Both the position numbers and the translations under genes were made by a program. DNA of 64,000 bases, taken from positions 89,253-153,252 of the forward strand of contig CAIQBW010000012.1 in assembly GCA_903870165.1 (NCBI GenBank), in the 5' to 3' direction. Shown here one piece after another: positions 1-12,860 of the stretch (position 1 is its first letter; each line of letters opens with the position of its first letter). The notes beneath the pieces are model-generated. The model was given only the letters and a program-made list of their open reading frames with translations. It was not told the DNA's origin and made no database searches. Origin of the DNA: an uncultured Methylophilaceae bacterium (GTDB taxonomy: Bacteria > Pseudomonadota > Gammaproteobacteria > Burkholderiales > Methylophilaceae).

Positions 1-644
1 AGACCAAACTCAAATTTAGTATCAGCGATAATAATGCCTCGAGTTAAGGCATATTCAGCGGCTTCTTGGTACAAGCGGATGCTGATTTCCGCAACCTTTT
101 CAGCAAGATCCTTACCTAAAAGTGCCGCACACTTTTCCAAGGTGATATTTTCATCATGATCGCCCACATCAGCTTTGCTTGATGGTGTGAATATTGGCAT
201 TGGCAATTTAGAGGCTTCTTGCAAGCCACTTGGAAGGGGAATGCCACAAACCGTTCCGCTAATTTTGTACTCTTTCCAACCACTACCAACTAAATAGCCA
301 CGAACAATTGCCTCGATTGGTAAAGGTTTAAGCTTTTTAACTACTAAGGCACGCTTGCCCAATTGAGCTTTTTCAGCAGGATCGTTCACTGCAGAGTCTG
401 GGTTAATGCCGGTCAGATGGTTAGGGACAATATGACCTAGTTTCGCGAACCAAAAGTTAGCAATCTCAGTAAGGATTGCGCCCTTGTCTTTAATTGGCGT
501 AGGCAAAATCACATCAAATGCAGAAAGCCTATCAGTGGCAATTAACAACATGGTGTTAGCATCAATATCATAAATATCACGCACTTTACCCTGATGAAGC
601 AATGGGAGGCTTTTTATGCTTGATTGCGTTAGCGATTTAGACAA
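1..644 (-). CDS. purC: Phosphoribosylaminoimidazole-succinocarboxamide synthase, C-terminus cut by window edge; probable TTG start
   Basis: Reverse strand reads (M)SKSLTQSSIKSLPLLHQGKVRDIYDIDANTMLLIATDRLSAFDVILPTPIKD, the typical PurC N-terminus; AGGAA upstream of a TTG at 644. Not in the supplied ORF list. Confidence 0.93.
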   Translation of the reverse strand, partial: MSKSLTQSSIKSLPLLHQGKVRDIYDIDANTMLLIATDRLSAFDVILPTPIKDKGAILTEIANFWFAKLGHIVPNHLTGINPDSAVNDPAEKAQLGKRALVVKKLKPLPIEAIVRGYLVGSGWKEYKISGTVCGIPLPSGLQEASKLPMPIFTPSSKADVGDHDENITLEKCAALLGKDLAEKVAEISIRLYQEAAEYALTRGIIIADTKFEFG

Positions 645-776
645 TTTAGTTTCCTAATTCAGATTCAACAAACGACTGGATTTCAGGGAAATTAAAGCGA
701 GTAAAACCACTCAAGCTATAAAGTCCACACATGGAGATTATACCTTAAGTGTGCTTATCTCTAAAAATCGAGGGTC

Positions 777-2870
777 TTAAACTGCGGAGTATCTGAGTGC
801 AAATGCCGGAATACTATCAGGATGTAGAGCTTTACTATAAAGCCAACCCTGAACAGAGAATGGCACATTTTTGGGAATTTTTGATAATTGCTCTTCGGTT
901 TCTACACCTTCAACCACCAAAGAAAGACCTAGTGCATCAGCAAAATTAAAAATACCTGACATCACTTTTTTCCCTCCTTCAGTCTCCAATGCAAGAACAA
1001 AACTTCTATCGACTTTCAAATAGTCTGCATTCAAGCTATTTAAATAACTTAAGGATGAATAGCCTGTACCAAAATCATCGATATAAACCTTTCCTCCAAA
1101 GGCATGAATGCGCTTAATAGCATCAATCACTTCAGCCAAACTAGAAGAGAAATCTTGCTCAATAATCTCAATCGAGATTCTGCCCTTTGCCTGACTGATT
1201 TTGTTGATGAGTTCATTCGTTGCAACTTTCTCGCTCAGCGTTGCACCTGTCACATTAATTTTAATAGGCACCTCGACACCAGCCTCTTGCCATATAGCGT
1301 CTTGTTCCAGAGCTTCGCCAGCCACCCACAAATCAATACTTTTCATCAAGCCAGCTTCATTTAACCAAGGTAAAAATTCATAAGGCATGATGATTTTTCC
1401 AGTTTTATCTCGGGCACGAAGCAATGCTTCAGCGCCAACAAACTTCTTGTCATGGACAGATACTTGCGGCTGATATTCCAAGAAAAAATCTAGCTCAGCG
1501 AGCCTTTCCAATTGGTGGCGTTTACGAATTTGTGCATGGCGCAATGTGTTTGAATTTTGTACAACATCATCAGCAAACAAAGAGGCCTCTTCATGAAGAT
1601 GCGTATAAGTCATCTTCAAGGACTTTAAATATACGTTGAGAGGCTTCAAGCTGTCCCGCTCTAACGCCTTAACAAAAGGGCTATAAATCATTGAGCCAAG
1701 CATGATATTAAATAACTGCAATCCAACAGCGTGCATATCATGATGTGAAGCTACATAAGCATTAAATCCAATCAAACAATTAAGTGGGATATCAGCACTA
1801 GGGATCGCCACCCAACCAAAACTAATCACGGTCAATGCCACAATGACATTCATAATAGGTACGGCAAAGAAAGGAATGAGCATTCGAGGGTTCAAAATAA
1901 TTGGTAGGCCAAACAACAATAACTCATTGACGTTTAACAAACCGATTGGAATGCTAGCAACCGCCAGCAAACGTAAGGTTTTACTTCTCGAAAAAATCAA
2001 GACAGAAACAATTAATGAGAAAGTTGCACCACACCCCCCCATAAAAACAAAAGCCCCAAGAAACGACTCGTTAACAACACCCAAGCCAGCAGAGGATGTT
2101 TCCGTTAATTGCATCATCAGCGGATGCAAAACATTAGCCCCGTGTATCCCAAAAAACCATAGGACGGAATTCAAACCTGCATAAAGAACACCACCCAAAT
2201 AAGATGCCCCGATAGATGCATCACTCAGAAATGCAGGAAAAGTGACAAGCGAGCTGACATATAACAGTAACTTTAGAGTGATGAAAATAATCGAGAAGAC
2301 CGTAATTCCAGGAATCGTTAAATTAAGCGCACCTTTAACATTCCCTCCTGCGAAGTCAGCATCGGTAATCCTTGCCCATTTCTTCTGATATAACCAATAC
2401 ACCATAGGAACCACAATGAAAGGAATGATAATGCCAATAATCAACATGAAGGTGTCAGCTCGACTTGAATCCCCTCCCAATTGCTGCTTTGCAACAAGCG
2501 TGGAAATAAGCGCCAACAGAGAGACTGGCATTGGTGGAAGACGCTTCTTAACGCTCAATATATAAGCCAAGGAGCTCGTCGCAATAATAGGAATCAAACT
2601 AGAGAATATTTTATTTAAGCTAGACAGGTTGGCGACTTCCTCGGGCGCAACCCCTATCAATTGCAACATAAATGCAGTTGCAACGAAAATAGCGGACATG
2701 ATTGCACATGGCAATGTCCAAATCATGGCCTCTCTTAAGTAAAAAATAGATTCTGTCGGCAAAAAGCGAATCAGGTTCGTTTTCACATACATAGTCACAC
2801 GCTTAAATGCGTGTGCTAAATATCTATATTCCAAAAGCTTAGTCATAAATTTAGTGATTTTTACATTCAA
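777..2870 (-). CDS. PTS EIIC (lactose/cellobiose-type)-like membrane domain fused to a C-terminal EAL (c-di-GMP phosphodiesterase) domain
   Basis: Multi-TM N-terminal half with EIIC-like FFGIHG and NVNELLLFGLPIILNP motifs; C-terminal half with AEALLR, DDFGTGYSSLSYL, KVDRSFV, VVEGVET and QGWLYSKAL motifs. Confidence 0.9.
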   Translation of the reverse strand: MNVKITKFMTKLLEYRYLAHAFKRVTMYVKTNLIRFLPTESIFYLREAMIWTLPCAIMSAIFVATAFMLQLIGVAPEEVANLSSLNKIFSSLIPIIATSSLAYILSVKKRLPPMPVSLLALISTLVAKQQLGGDSSRADTFMLIIGIIIPFIVVPMVYWLYQKKWARITDADFAGGNVKGALNLTIPGITVFSIIFITLKLLLYVSSLVTFPAFLSDASIGASYLGGVLYAGLNSVLWFFGIHGANVLHPLMMQLTETSSAGLGVVNESFLGAFVFMGGCGATFSLIVSVLIFSRSKTLRLLAVASIPIGLLNVNELLLFGLPIILNPRMLIPFFAVPIMNVIVALTVISFGWVAIPSADIPLNCLIGFNAYVASHHDMHAVGLQLFNIMLGSMIYSPFVKALERDSLKPLNVYLKSLKMTYTHLHEEASLFADDVVQNSNTLRHAQIRKRHQLERLAELDFFLEYQPQVSVHDKKFVGAEALLRARDKTGKIIMPYEFLPWLNEAGLMKSIDLWVAGEALEQDAIWQEAGVEVPIKINVTGATLSEKVATNELINKISQAKGRISIEIIEQDFSSSLAEVIDAIKRIHAFGGKVYIDDFGTGYSSLSYLNSLNADYLKVDRSFVLALETEGGKKVMSGIFNFADALGLSLVVEGVETEEQLSKIPKNVPFSVQGWLYSKALHPDSIPAFALRYSAV

Positions 2871-2958
2871 TCTACGTCAGGATTGGTAAATTCTAACAGA
2901 AAATATAATTAATCTTTAAATTTAAATTCTCTAACTATCATGTTATTACATATTTAAG

Positions 2959-2995
2959 TTAAAGAAAAAGGGCCCGCAGGCCCCTTTTTCTTTAA
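2959..2995. terminator. Rho-independent terminator-like hairpin downstream of pgk
   Basis: Inverted repeat aaagaaaaaggg-cccgcagg-cccctttttcttt. Confidence 0.8.
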
Positions 2996-3012
2996 CCGAT
3001 CGAATTTTAAAA

Positions 3013-4191
3013 TTAGCTCCGCTGCTCTAAAATCTCAACGGCAGGCAATTTTTTGCCTTCTAAGAATTCCAAGAATGCACCGCCAGCAGTTGAGATATAA
3101 GACACCTGGTGGTAAATATCATATTTTTGAATGGCGGCAATAGTGTCGCCACCACCTGCCAAAGTAAAAGCTTTTGTTTTAGCAATCGCCATGGCAATCG
3201 CTTTAGTCCCTTCACCAAACTGATCAAATTCAAACACGCCTAATGGACCATTCCAAACCACCGTTCCCGCTTTCATGATAATGTCAGCAAGCTCTTGAGC
3301 AGATTTTGGACCGATGTCAAAAATCATATCATCCGCTGCAATTGCATCGGCATCTTTAATCACCGCAGGCTCATTAGCATCAAAGTTTTTACCTGTCACC
3401 ACATCAACCGCAATCGGCACAGCCGCGCCACGCGCTGCCATTTTTTCCATCAAAGCTTGTGCTGTTGGAAGCAAGTCGTCCTCGCACAAAGAAAGACCAA
3501 TTTCATGACCACAAGCTTTTAAGAAAGTATTAGCAATACCGCCACCAACAACTAACTGATCTACTTTCTCAGACAAGCTTTCAAGCACTGTTAGCTTAGT
3601 TGATACTTTAGAACCCCCAACAATCGCCACCATAGGGCGTGCTGGATTTAGCAGCGCCTGACTTAACGCATCTAGTTCTTGGGTAAGTAAAATACCCGCT
3701 GCTGCAATAGGTGCAAATTTAGCCACCCCATAAGTCGAAGCTTCCGCACGATGTGCAGTGCCAAACGCATCCATCACAAATACATCACATAGTTTTGCAT
3801 ACGCTTGTGACGTTTCATCCAGATTCTTTTTTTCGCCTTTATTAAAACGACAATTTTCAAGCAATACTAATTCGCCAGCAGCAACCTCAAAATCACCAGA
3901 CACCCAGTCTTTTATCAATCTAACTGGCCTACTTAGCTTGGCTGAAATAACTTCAGCTACCGGCTTGAGTGAGTTTTCTTCTGAGTAAACCCCCTCTTCT
4001 GGACGGCCAAGATGTGATGTCACCATTACCTTTGCACCGGCATTTAGCGCAAATTCGATCGTTGCCATTGAAGCGGTGATACGTGCATCGGAAGTCACCT
4101 TGCCATCTTTGACTGGCACATTTAAGTCAGCACGAATAAATACGCGCTTACCCGCCAAGTCCAAATCGGTCATTTTAATAATTGCCATCAA
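3013..4191 (-). CDS. pgk: Phosphoglycerate kinase
   Basis: [44 protein letters not shown] motifs. Confidence 0.98.
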   Translation of the reverse strand: MMAIIKMTDLDLAGKRVFIRADLNVPVKDGKVTSDARITASMATIEFALNAGAKVMVTSHLGRPEEGVYSEENSLKPVAEVISAKLSRPVRLIKDWVSGDFEVAAGELVLLENCRFNKGEKKNLDETSQAYAKLCDVFVMDAFGTAHRAEASTYGVAKFAPIAAAGILLTQELDALSQALLNPARPMVAIVGGSKVSTKLTVLESLSEKVDQLVVGGGIANTFLKACGHEIGLSLCEDDLLPTAQALMEKMAARGAAVPIAVDVVTGKNFDANEPAVIKDADAIAADDMIFDIGPKSAQELADIIMKAGTVVWNGPLGVFEFDQFGEGTKAIAMAIAKTKAFTLAGGGDTIAAIQKYDIYHQVSYISTAGGAFLEFLEGKKLPAVEILEQRS

Positions 4192-4197
4192 AACTCC

Positions 4198-5259
<1,062 letters not shown>

Positions 5260-5271
5260 TTACTTCAATAA

Positions 5272-7275
5272 TTACAGTACTGACTTAACAGTTTTCACTA
5301 CGTTTTCAACAGTGAAACCGAAGTGCTTCATCAATACGCCACCAGGTGCAGACTCACCAAATGTGTCGATACCAACAACAGCACCTTCTAAGCCAACATA
5401 TTTGCGCCAGAAGTCTGAGTGAGCAGCTTCAACAGCCACGCGCTTAACACCTGGTGTTAACACGCTGTCGCGGTATGATTTTTCTTGACGGTCAAATACG
5501 TTTGTTGAAGGCATTGAAACTACACGTACTTTAGTACCCGCAGCATTCAACTCGGCAGCAGCTTTAATTGCTAAATCAAGCTCAGAGCCATTAGCAATAA
5601 TGATGACATCCGCTTTACCAGCAACATCAGAGAACACATAACCACCCTTGCGGATTAGGTCAAAGTGCGCTGTGTCGTGTTTAATACCAGGCACATTTTG
5701 ACGGCTCAATACCAAGCTTGATGGACCATTATGACGTTCAGCAGCGGCAACCCAAGCTACTGCAGTTTCAGTTGAGTCAGCTGGACGCCATACATCCATA
5801 TTAGGAATATAACGAAGACCAGATGTGTTCTCGATTGGTTGATGGGTTGGACCATCTTCACCTTGACCAATAGAGTCATGTGTCAACACAGCAACTGTGC
5901 GTTGTTTCATTAATGCAGCCATACGCAATGCACTCTTAGCGTAGTCTGAGAACATGTGGAATGTACCGCCGAATGGTAAGAAGCCGCCGTGCAATGCCAT
6001 ACCGTTCATGATGGCGAACATGCCGAATTCACGAACACCGTATGAGATGTAGTTACCTGGTTTTTTACCATCAACGTGTGTGAAGCTACCGCATGATGTT
6101 AAGTTAGAGCCAGTCAAGTCAGCTGAACCACCCAAGAACTCTGGCAATGTTGGTGCCAAAGCAGCGATTACATTTTGTGAGGCTTTACGTGTTGCAATTG
6201 TTTCTGCTTTTTCATTTGTTGCAGCAATCAATGCATCAGATGCTTGTTTCCAGTTAGCCGGTAAATCACCTGCCATACGACGTTTGAATTCAGCAGCTTC
6301 AGCAGGGAAAGCTTTAGCATAAGCATCAAACTTTGCGTTCCAGTCAGCTTCTAATTTAGCACCCTTAGCTTTTTGATCCCAACCAGCGTAAACATCTGCT
6401 GGGATTTCAAATGGAGGATAGTTCCAACCGATGTTTGCACGTGTTGCTGCAACCTCATCTTCACCAAGTGCAGAACCGTGGCAATCATGGCTACCAGATT
6501 TGTTTGGCGAGCCCATACCGATGACTGTTTTACAGCAAATCAATGATGGCTTGTCAGTAACAGCTTTAGCTTTCTTAAGCGCAGCATCAATAGCATCAGA
6601 ATCGTGACCGTCTACTGATTGAACGTGCCAGCCATAAGCTTCAAAACGTTTAGCTGTGTCGTCTGTGTACCAACCTTCAATATGACCGTCGATAGAAATA
6701 CCGTTGTCATCCCAGAAAGCGACCAGCTTACCCAGGCCCCATGTACCAGCCAAAGCACAAGCTTCGTGTGATACACCTTCCATCATACAACCGTCACCCA
6801 AGAAGCAGTATGTGTAGTGGTCAACGATGTCGTGACCTGGTTTGTTGAATTGGTTAGCTAAAAGTTTTTCAGCCATCGCAAAACCAACGGCGTTGGTGAT
6901 ACCTTGACCTAGTGGACCAGTCGTTGTTTCGATGCCTGGTGCATAGCTGTATTCTGGGTGACCCGCACATTTAGAATGCAATTGACGGAATGTCTTGATT
7001 TCATCCATAGGCAAATCGTAGCCAGTCAAATGCAACAATGAGTAAATCAACATTGAGCCGTGGCCGTTAGATAATACGAAACGATCGCGGTCAGCCCAAT
7101 TTGGATTTGTTGGGTTGTGACGCAAATTGTGGTTCCATAATACTTCAGCGATTTCAGCCATACCCATAGGTGCACCTGGGTGGCCAGAGTTAGCTTTTTG
7201 CACCGCATCCATAGACAAAGCACGGATAGCGTTTGCTAAATCTTTACGAGTTGCCATTTCTTTCTCCCTAATCAA
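5272..7275 (-). CDS. tkt: Transketolase (start may be the internal [14 protein letters not shown] Met)
   Basis: [44 protein letters not shown] motifs. Confidence 0.98.
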   Translation of the reverse strand: MIREKEMATRKDLANAIRALSMDAVQKANSGHPGAPMGMAEIAEVLWNHNLRHNPTNPNWADRDRFVLSNGHGSMLIYSLLHLTGYDLPMDEIKTFRQLHSKCAGHPEYSYAPGIETTTGPLGQGITNAVGFAMAEKLLANQFNKPGHDIVDHYTYCFLGDGCMMEGVSHEACALAGTWGLGKLVAFWDDNGISIDGHIEGWYTDDTAKRFEAYGWHVQSVDGHDSDAIDAALKKAKAVTDKPSLICCKTVIGMGSPNKSGSHDCHGSALGEDEVAATRANIGWNYPPFEIPADVYAGWDQKAKGAKLEADWNAKFDAYAKAFPAEAAEFKRRMAGDLPANWKQASDALIAATNEKAETIATRKASQNVIAALAPTLPEFLGGSADLTGSNLTSCGSFTHVDGKKPGNYISYGVREFGMFAIMNGMALHGGFLPFGGTFHMFSDYAKSALRMAALMKQRTVAVLTHDSIGQGEDGPTHQPIENTSGLRYIPNMDVWRPADSTETAVAWVAAAERHNGPSSLVLSRQNVPGIKHDTAHFDLIRKGGYVFSDVAGKADVIIIANGSELDLAIKAAAELNAAGTKVRVVSMPSTNVFDRQEKSYRDSVLTPGVKRVAVEAAHSDFWRKYVGLEGAVVGIDTFGESAPGGVLMKHFGFTVENVVKTVKSVL

Positions 7276-7532
7276 TCAATCTATAAAGCGTAAAAAGTGC
7301 CAGCCAATCCAACGGGATTTTTAGTATAAATACCCATCAAATTAAGCATGGCACTGAAATTCTTCAAGCCTCTCCCTCAAACTCATGAACATCGAGGCTA
7401 CGTGTTTTTGTGTAGCGCGATATTTACTTATTAGTTTTACGGGAGCTTAGAGCTGAATTATTGCTTAATAAGGCATTTTGAGCAATACCATTAATCTCTT
7501 AATGGTTGCAAAACGTCCATTTTAGTAATGTT

Positions 7533-8105
7533 TTATCTCCATTTAATTGAACACCCAATACTCGCAATTTGATCTTTAGGGCCAGCACCTGTTTCCGCCA
7601 CCATCTTCATCGCCTCTAACAAATCTTTTGTAGGATTGGGCCTAGGCGTTAAATCACGCCCTTGGTTATCGAATCGACCACGATACTGCAACTCCAAGTT
7701 TGCGTTAAATCCAAAAAAGTCTGGGGTGCACACAGCATCATAAGCACGTGCGATTTCTTGTGTTTCATCGAGCAAGTAGGGAAAGCCAAAATTAAACTCG
7801 CTAGCTACTTCTTTCATTTTTTCAAAAGAATCTTGTGGATAATTCACCACATCATTGGATGAAATCGCCACAGCGTTCACCCCCAAGCTTTTAAGTATTG
7901 CCATATCGGCCACTAGTCGCTCACGTATCGCCTGGACATAAGGGCAATGATTACAAATAAACATCACCAGCAAACCTTTAGCGCCGACCACATCAGCAAG
8001 CTTCCAATTATGACCATCGACACCCGGCAAATTGAAGTCTGGCGCTTTCCAACCAAAATCACATATTGGCGAATTCAAACTTACCATTTTGATACGTCCT
8101 TCCAT
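7533..8105 (-). CDS. Thioredoxin-like/redoxin family protein
   Basis: Thioredoxin fold with FICNHCPYVQAIRERL (CxxC) and peroxiredoxin-like region. Confidence 0.85.
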   Translation of the reverse strand: MEGRIKMVSLNSPICDFGWKAPDFNLPGVDGHNWKLADVVGAKGLLVMFICNHCPYVQAIRERLVADMAILKSLGVNAVAISSNDVVNYPQDSFEKMKEVASEFNFGFPYLLDETQEIARAYDAVCTPDFFGFNANLELQYRGRFDNQGRDLTPRPNPTKDLLEAMKMVAETGAGPKDQIASIGCSIKWR

Positions 8106-8146
8106 TAGAATGCATATTCTGATTTTACCACCCAGACTTAAAAATT

Positions 8147-8896
8147 ATGGCTAATCCACGCTTTTACTGCGACCCAAAAAATTCTGACAAGCTCGCACTG
8201 GGCGCACAAATAAAATTATCTGATAACGCAGCAATACATGCCACACGAGCGCTGAGATTAGATATCGGGGACTTGGTTATTTTGTTTAATGGTGACGGCA
8301 ACGATTACCATGGAGAACTCAGCTTTATCAAAAAAGGCGAAGTCATTGCCAAAATCAACAGCATTAAAACGATAGAGAACGAATCTCCAATTAAAGTGAT
8401 CCTGGCACAAGCAATTTCAAGTGGAGATCGCATGGACTTTACAATTCAAAAGGCAGTAGAAATGGGCGTGACAGAAATTCAACCGATTGCCAGTCAGCGT
8501 AGCGTCGTAAAACTTTCCGGCGAACGCGCTGAAAAACGTCGTGAACATTGGCAAAATGTTGTTAATTCAGCTTGCGAACAATCCGGCCGCGCTTTTGTAC
8601 CAAAAGTCTCCATGCCGCTCACCTTAGCCAACTGGCTAGCCAGCAATCCAAAGGCAGAAACGAAAGTCACGCTAGCCCCTACGGCAGAAATAAACTTCAA
8701 AGAACTTCCAATACCCTCAGGCAATGTATGTCTACTTGTTGGCGCAGAAGGCGGACTTACTGAAGAGGAAATCTCACTTGCGGCATCCCAAGGATTTACA
8801 CCCGTAAGATTAGGCAAACGAATACTCCGTACAGAAACAGCACCCCTTGCCGCCATCGCCGTCATGCAAACCATCTGGGGTGACTTCTGCGTTTAA
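8147..8896 (+). CDS. rsmE: 16S rRNA m3U1498 methyltransferase
   Basis: QAISSGDRMDFTIQKAVEMGVTEIQPI, LLVGAEGGLTEEEI, LGKRILRTETAPLAAI. Confidence 0.96.
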   Translation: MANPRFYCDPKNSDKLALGAQIKLSDNAAIHATRALRLDIGDLVILFNGDGNDYHGELSFIKKGEVIAKINSIKTIENESPIKVILAQAISSGDRMDFTIQKAVEMGVTEIQPIASQRSVVKLSGERAEKRREHWQNVVNSACEQSGRAFVPKVSMPLTLANWLASNPKAETKVTLAPTAEINFKELPIPSGNVCLLVGAEGGLTEEEISLAASQGFTPVRLGKRILRTETAPLAAIAVMQTIWGDFCV

Positions 8897-8978
8897 CGCA
8901 ACAAATGATGATTTAATTTGCTGTTATTACATTTTTTAATTAAAATAATGTTTATTAAACAAATTTTATAGGTGATTT

Positions 8979-10622
8979 ATGTCACTTGGATCAGCAATCA
9001 GAAGTCAAAGAAAATCATTGCATCTTACCTTGCAAGCGCTCGCCAATACTATTGGCGCCGATAGTGGCAATCTCTCCAGAATAGAGCGTGGCGAACAAGG
9101 CATCACAGAATCAATGTTACGTAAATTATGTTCGGCTTTAGACTGCACGCCTGCATTTTTATACGCCCAATCGGAGACAGCTCAAGCAGGTATGGTCTCC
9201 GAAAAAAATGTTAATTACGCATTTTTAAACAAAAAACCATTACAAACGCCTTCAGCCCAAAGCTTAAATAGACCGCAAGAGTTTGTAAGCTGGTTTCGTT
9301 CTGTTGCGCCATACATTCATGCGTTTGGTGGAAAAACCTTTGTGATTGCCTTTGGTGGTGAAGTGGTTGACGATGGCCAATTCGTCTCTTTATCACACGA
9401 CCTTAACTTGCTCGCCAGCCTTGAGGTCAGAATAGTTCTAGTGCACGGCGCTCGCCCACAAATTGAATCACGGCTGAAGCGCGCAAGCATTAACACCAAG
9501 CTCGCGGGAGGTTTACGTGTAACCGATGATGCAGCAATGGAAGTGGTCAAAGAGGCTAACGGCTCAATTCGAGTAGAAATTGAATCGTTACTTTCGATGG
9601 GCTTGGTAAATTCGCCAATGGCCGGCTCTGACATCCGAGTAGCTAGTGGAAACTTCATCACTGCAAAACCAATTGGTGTACTTGAAGGTATTGATTTGCA
9701 ACATACAGGTGAAGTAAGAAAAGTCGACAGTGCCGCTATCCAAAAGAGATTGGATGATGGAGAGATGGTATTAATCTCGCCACTTGGCTATTCGCCAACT
9801 GGCGAGGCGTTTAATCTTTCACTGGAAGATGTTGCCGTGAGCGCAGCGATTGCTCTTGATGCTGACAAGCTCATTTTCCTGATGGATTCCGCTGGCGTTC
9901 ACAATGCACGAGGCGAACTTTTGCGGGAGATGACAGCGCAAAAAGCCAAAAATCTTTTGCGGCATGTCAAAAAAAATCATGCTAAAAATACTGAGGCAGA
10001 ATCACCGGAGTCTCCAAACATTACTGAAGACGAAGCTTACTACCTGCCCGCAGCGATAAAAGCTTGTGACCATGGCGTTGCGAGAACGCACCTTATTTGC
10101 AGACATACTGACGGCGCAATCCTGCAAGAACTTTTTACTCACGACGGCATTGGCACCATGGTCACGGAAATGCCCTTGGAATCGATGCGCCAAGCGGAAA
10201 TTGGTGATGTAGGCGCCTTATTGCAACTCATCGAGCCGTTGGAAGCTGAAGGCATTCTAGTGCGGCGAGGAAGAGAGCGTCTCGAAATGGAGATTGAGCA
10301 ATTCTACGTCATGGAACATGATGGCCGTGTCATTGGTTGCGCTGCGCTTTATCCTTTTATAAAAGAAAAAATGGCCGAATTTGCTTGTCTTGCTATACAC
10401 CCAGCCTATCGTGGCGGGGGAAGAGGCGATAGACTTTTCCATTACTGTGAAGAACAAGCAAAAGAACTCGGCTTTAAAACTATTTTCTGCCTCACAACAA
10501 GAACCGAACATTGGTTCTTAGAGCGGGGTTTTATCGAAAAAACAGTAACAGACTTGCCAGCAGAAAAACAGAAAATCTACAACTTGCAAAGACGCTCAAA
10601 AGTTTTTGTGAAAAAGCTCTAA
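8979..10622 (+). CDS. argA: N-acetylglutamate synthase with an N-terminal XRE-type helix-turn-helix domain
   Basis: Residues 1-65 are an HTH_3-like domain (LGSAIRSQRKSLHLTLQALANTIGADSGNLSRIERGEQGITESMLRKLCSAL); then an amino-acid-kinase-like domain and a C-terminal GNAT domain in one uninterrupted ORF. Confidence 0.9.
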   Translation: MSLGSAIRSQRKSLHLTLQALANTIGADSGNLSRIERGEQGITESMLRKLCSALDCTPAFLYAQSETAQAGMVSEKNVNYAFLNKKPLQTPSAQSLNRPQEFVSWFRSVAPYIHAFGGKTFVIAFGGEVVDDGQFVSLSHDLNLLASLEVRIVLVHGARPQIESRLKRASINTKLAGGLRVTDDAAMEVVKEANGSIRVEIESLLSMGLVNSPMAGSDIRVASGNFITAKPIGVLEGIDLQHTGEVRKVDSAAIQKRLDDGEMVLISPLGYSPTGEAFNLSLEDVAVSAAIALDADKLIFLMDSAGVHNARGELLREMTAQKAKNLLRHVKKNHAKNTEAESPESPNITEDEAYYLPAAIKACDHGVARTHLICRHTDGAILQELFTHDGIGTMVTEMPLESMRQAEIGDVGALLQLIEPLEAEGILVRRGRERLEMEIEQFYVMEHDGRVIGCAALYPFIKEKMAEFACLAIHPAYRGGGRGDRLFHYCEEQAKELGFKTIFCLTTRTEHWFLERGFIEKTVTDLPAEKQKIYNLQRRSKVFVKKL

Positions 10623-10688
10623 GCATTTAACAAAAAAGCAGCGACGCATGAGGTTTGTTTCAAGGTAAAATAATGTCAAACAACATGA

Positions 10689-11587
<899 letters not shown>

Positions 11588-11588
<1 letters not shown>

Positions 11589-12226
11589 TGCAAGATAGCC
11601 GACGTGTATGGGTTTTTGACCTGGACGACACCCTACACGACGCTTCGTCTCACATATTTCCCATCATGAACAAAGCCATGACACAATACATCATGGATAC
11701 GCTGGATCTCAACGAGCACCATGCCTTTGAACTGCGGAAACATTACTGGCGCATTTACGGCGCAACCCTTAAAGGCTTGATGCGCCATCACGGCATAGAT
11801 CCTTATCACTTTCTGTGCAAAACGCACGACCATATGGACTTGGAAAATATGGTCACCGAAATTAAACAACTTAGACATTGCATTAACAATCTTAAAGGCC
11901 GAAAAGTCATTTTCACCAACGCCCCGATGAATTACGCAATTCGAGTTTTAGATACCCTCGGCATCACAGACTTATTCAGCTTAGTATTTAGTGTTGAGTC
12001 CACAAAATTTCATCCGAAACCATCAGTCCGCGGATTCAAGCAACTACTCAGCGCCATCAAAGCTGAAGCGAAAGACTGCGTAATGCTCGAGGATAACTTA
12101 CCAGCCTTGATGACCGCAAAACGATTAGGTATGAAGACGATTTGGGTTTCTAAAAAACTCAAAAAACCAAATTTTGTAGATTTAAGAATCAACAACGTGT
12201 TAGCGCTCACTCACTCTAGAATATAA
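11588..12226 (+). CDS. HAD-superfamily pyrimidine 5'-nucleotidase
   Basis: VFDLDDTLHDAS, KVIFTNAP, CVMLEDNLPALMTAK; start overlaps the argB stop (TAATG). Confidence 0.9.
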
Positions 12227-12268
12227 TCTAGATGAAGGTTATACTAATAAAAATAACTTTAAAAATCC

Positions 12269-12856
12269 TTGGAGATACTCATGGCAACGAAACCAGGTGA
12301 ACGTAAACAACAGATTTTGGAAACGCTAGCGAAGATGTTGGAGACCCCAACACAAGAAAAAATTACGACAGCATCACTTGCTGCAAAACTGGATGTCAGC
12401 GAAGCGGCGCTTTATCGTCACTTTGCAAGTAAAGCCCAAATGTTCGAAGGTTTAATCTCTTTCATTGAACAAAGCCTATTCGGTCTCATCAATAAAATCA
12501 CGACCGAAGAAACCGATGGCATGACCCAAGTTCGACGAATCGTGACGATTATGTTGTTATTTGCGGAAAAGAATCCAGGCATGACACGCGTTCTAACAGG
12601 CGATGCCCTAGTGAATGAAGACAGTAGATTACAACTTCGTATCAATCAAATGTTTGACCGTTTAGAGTCGACTATTAAACAGTCATTCCGTATCGCGCAA
12701 ACACAAACTGGACGAACAATGGATGCTGAATCCCAAGCCAATTTAATGTTATGTTTTGTGATTGGTCGCTGGCACCAGTTTGCAAAAAGTGGTTATAAAC
12801 GTAAGCCGATGGAATTTGTTCAGCAACAACTGAGCTACTTAAACGGCGCGGAATAA
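12269..12856 (+). CDS. slmA: TetR-family nucleoid occlusion factor SlmA
   Basis: GERKQQILETLAKMLE, ITTASLAAKLDVSEAALYRHFASKAQMFEGLI; start may be the MATKPG Met. Confidence 0.93.
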   Translation: MEILMATKPGERKQQILETLAKMLETPTQEKITTASLAAKLDVSEAALYRHFASKAQMFEGLISFIEQSLFGLINKITTEETDGMTQVRRIVTIMLLFAEKNPGMTRVLTGDALVNEDSRLQLRINQMFDRLESTIKQSFRIAQTQTGRTMDAESQANLMLCFVIGRWHQFAKSGYKRKPMEFVQQQLSYLNGAE

Positions 12857-12860
12857 ATGC

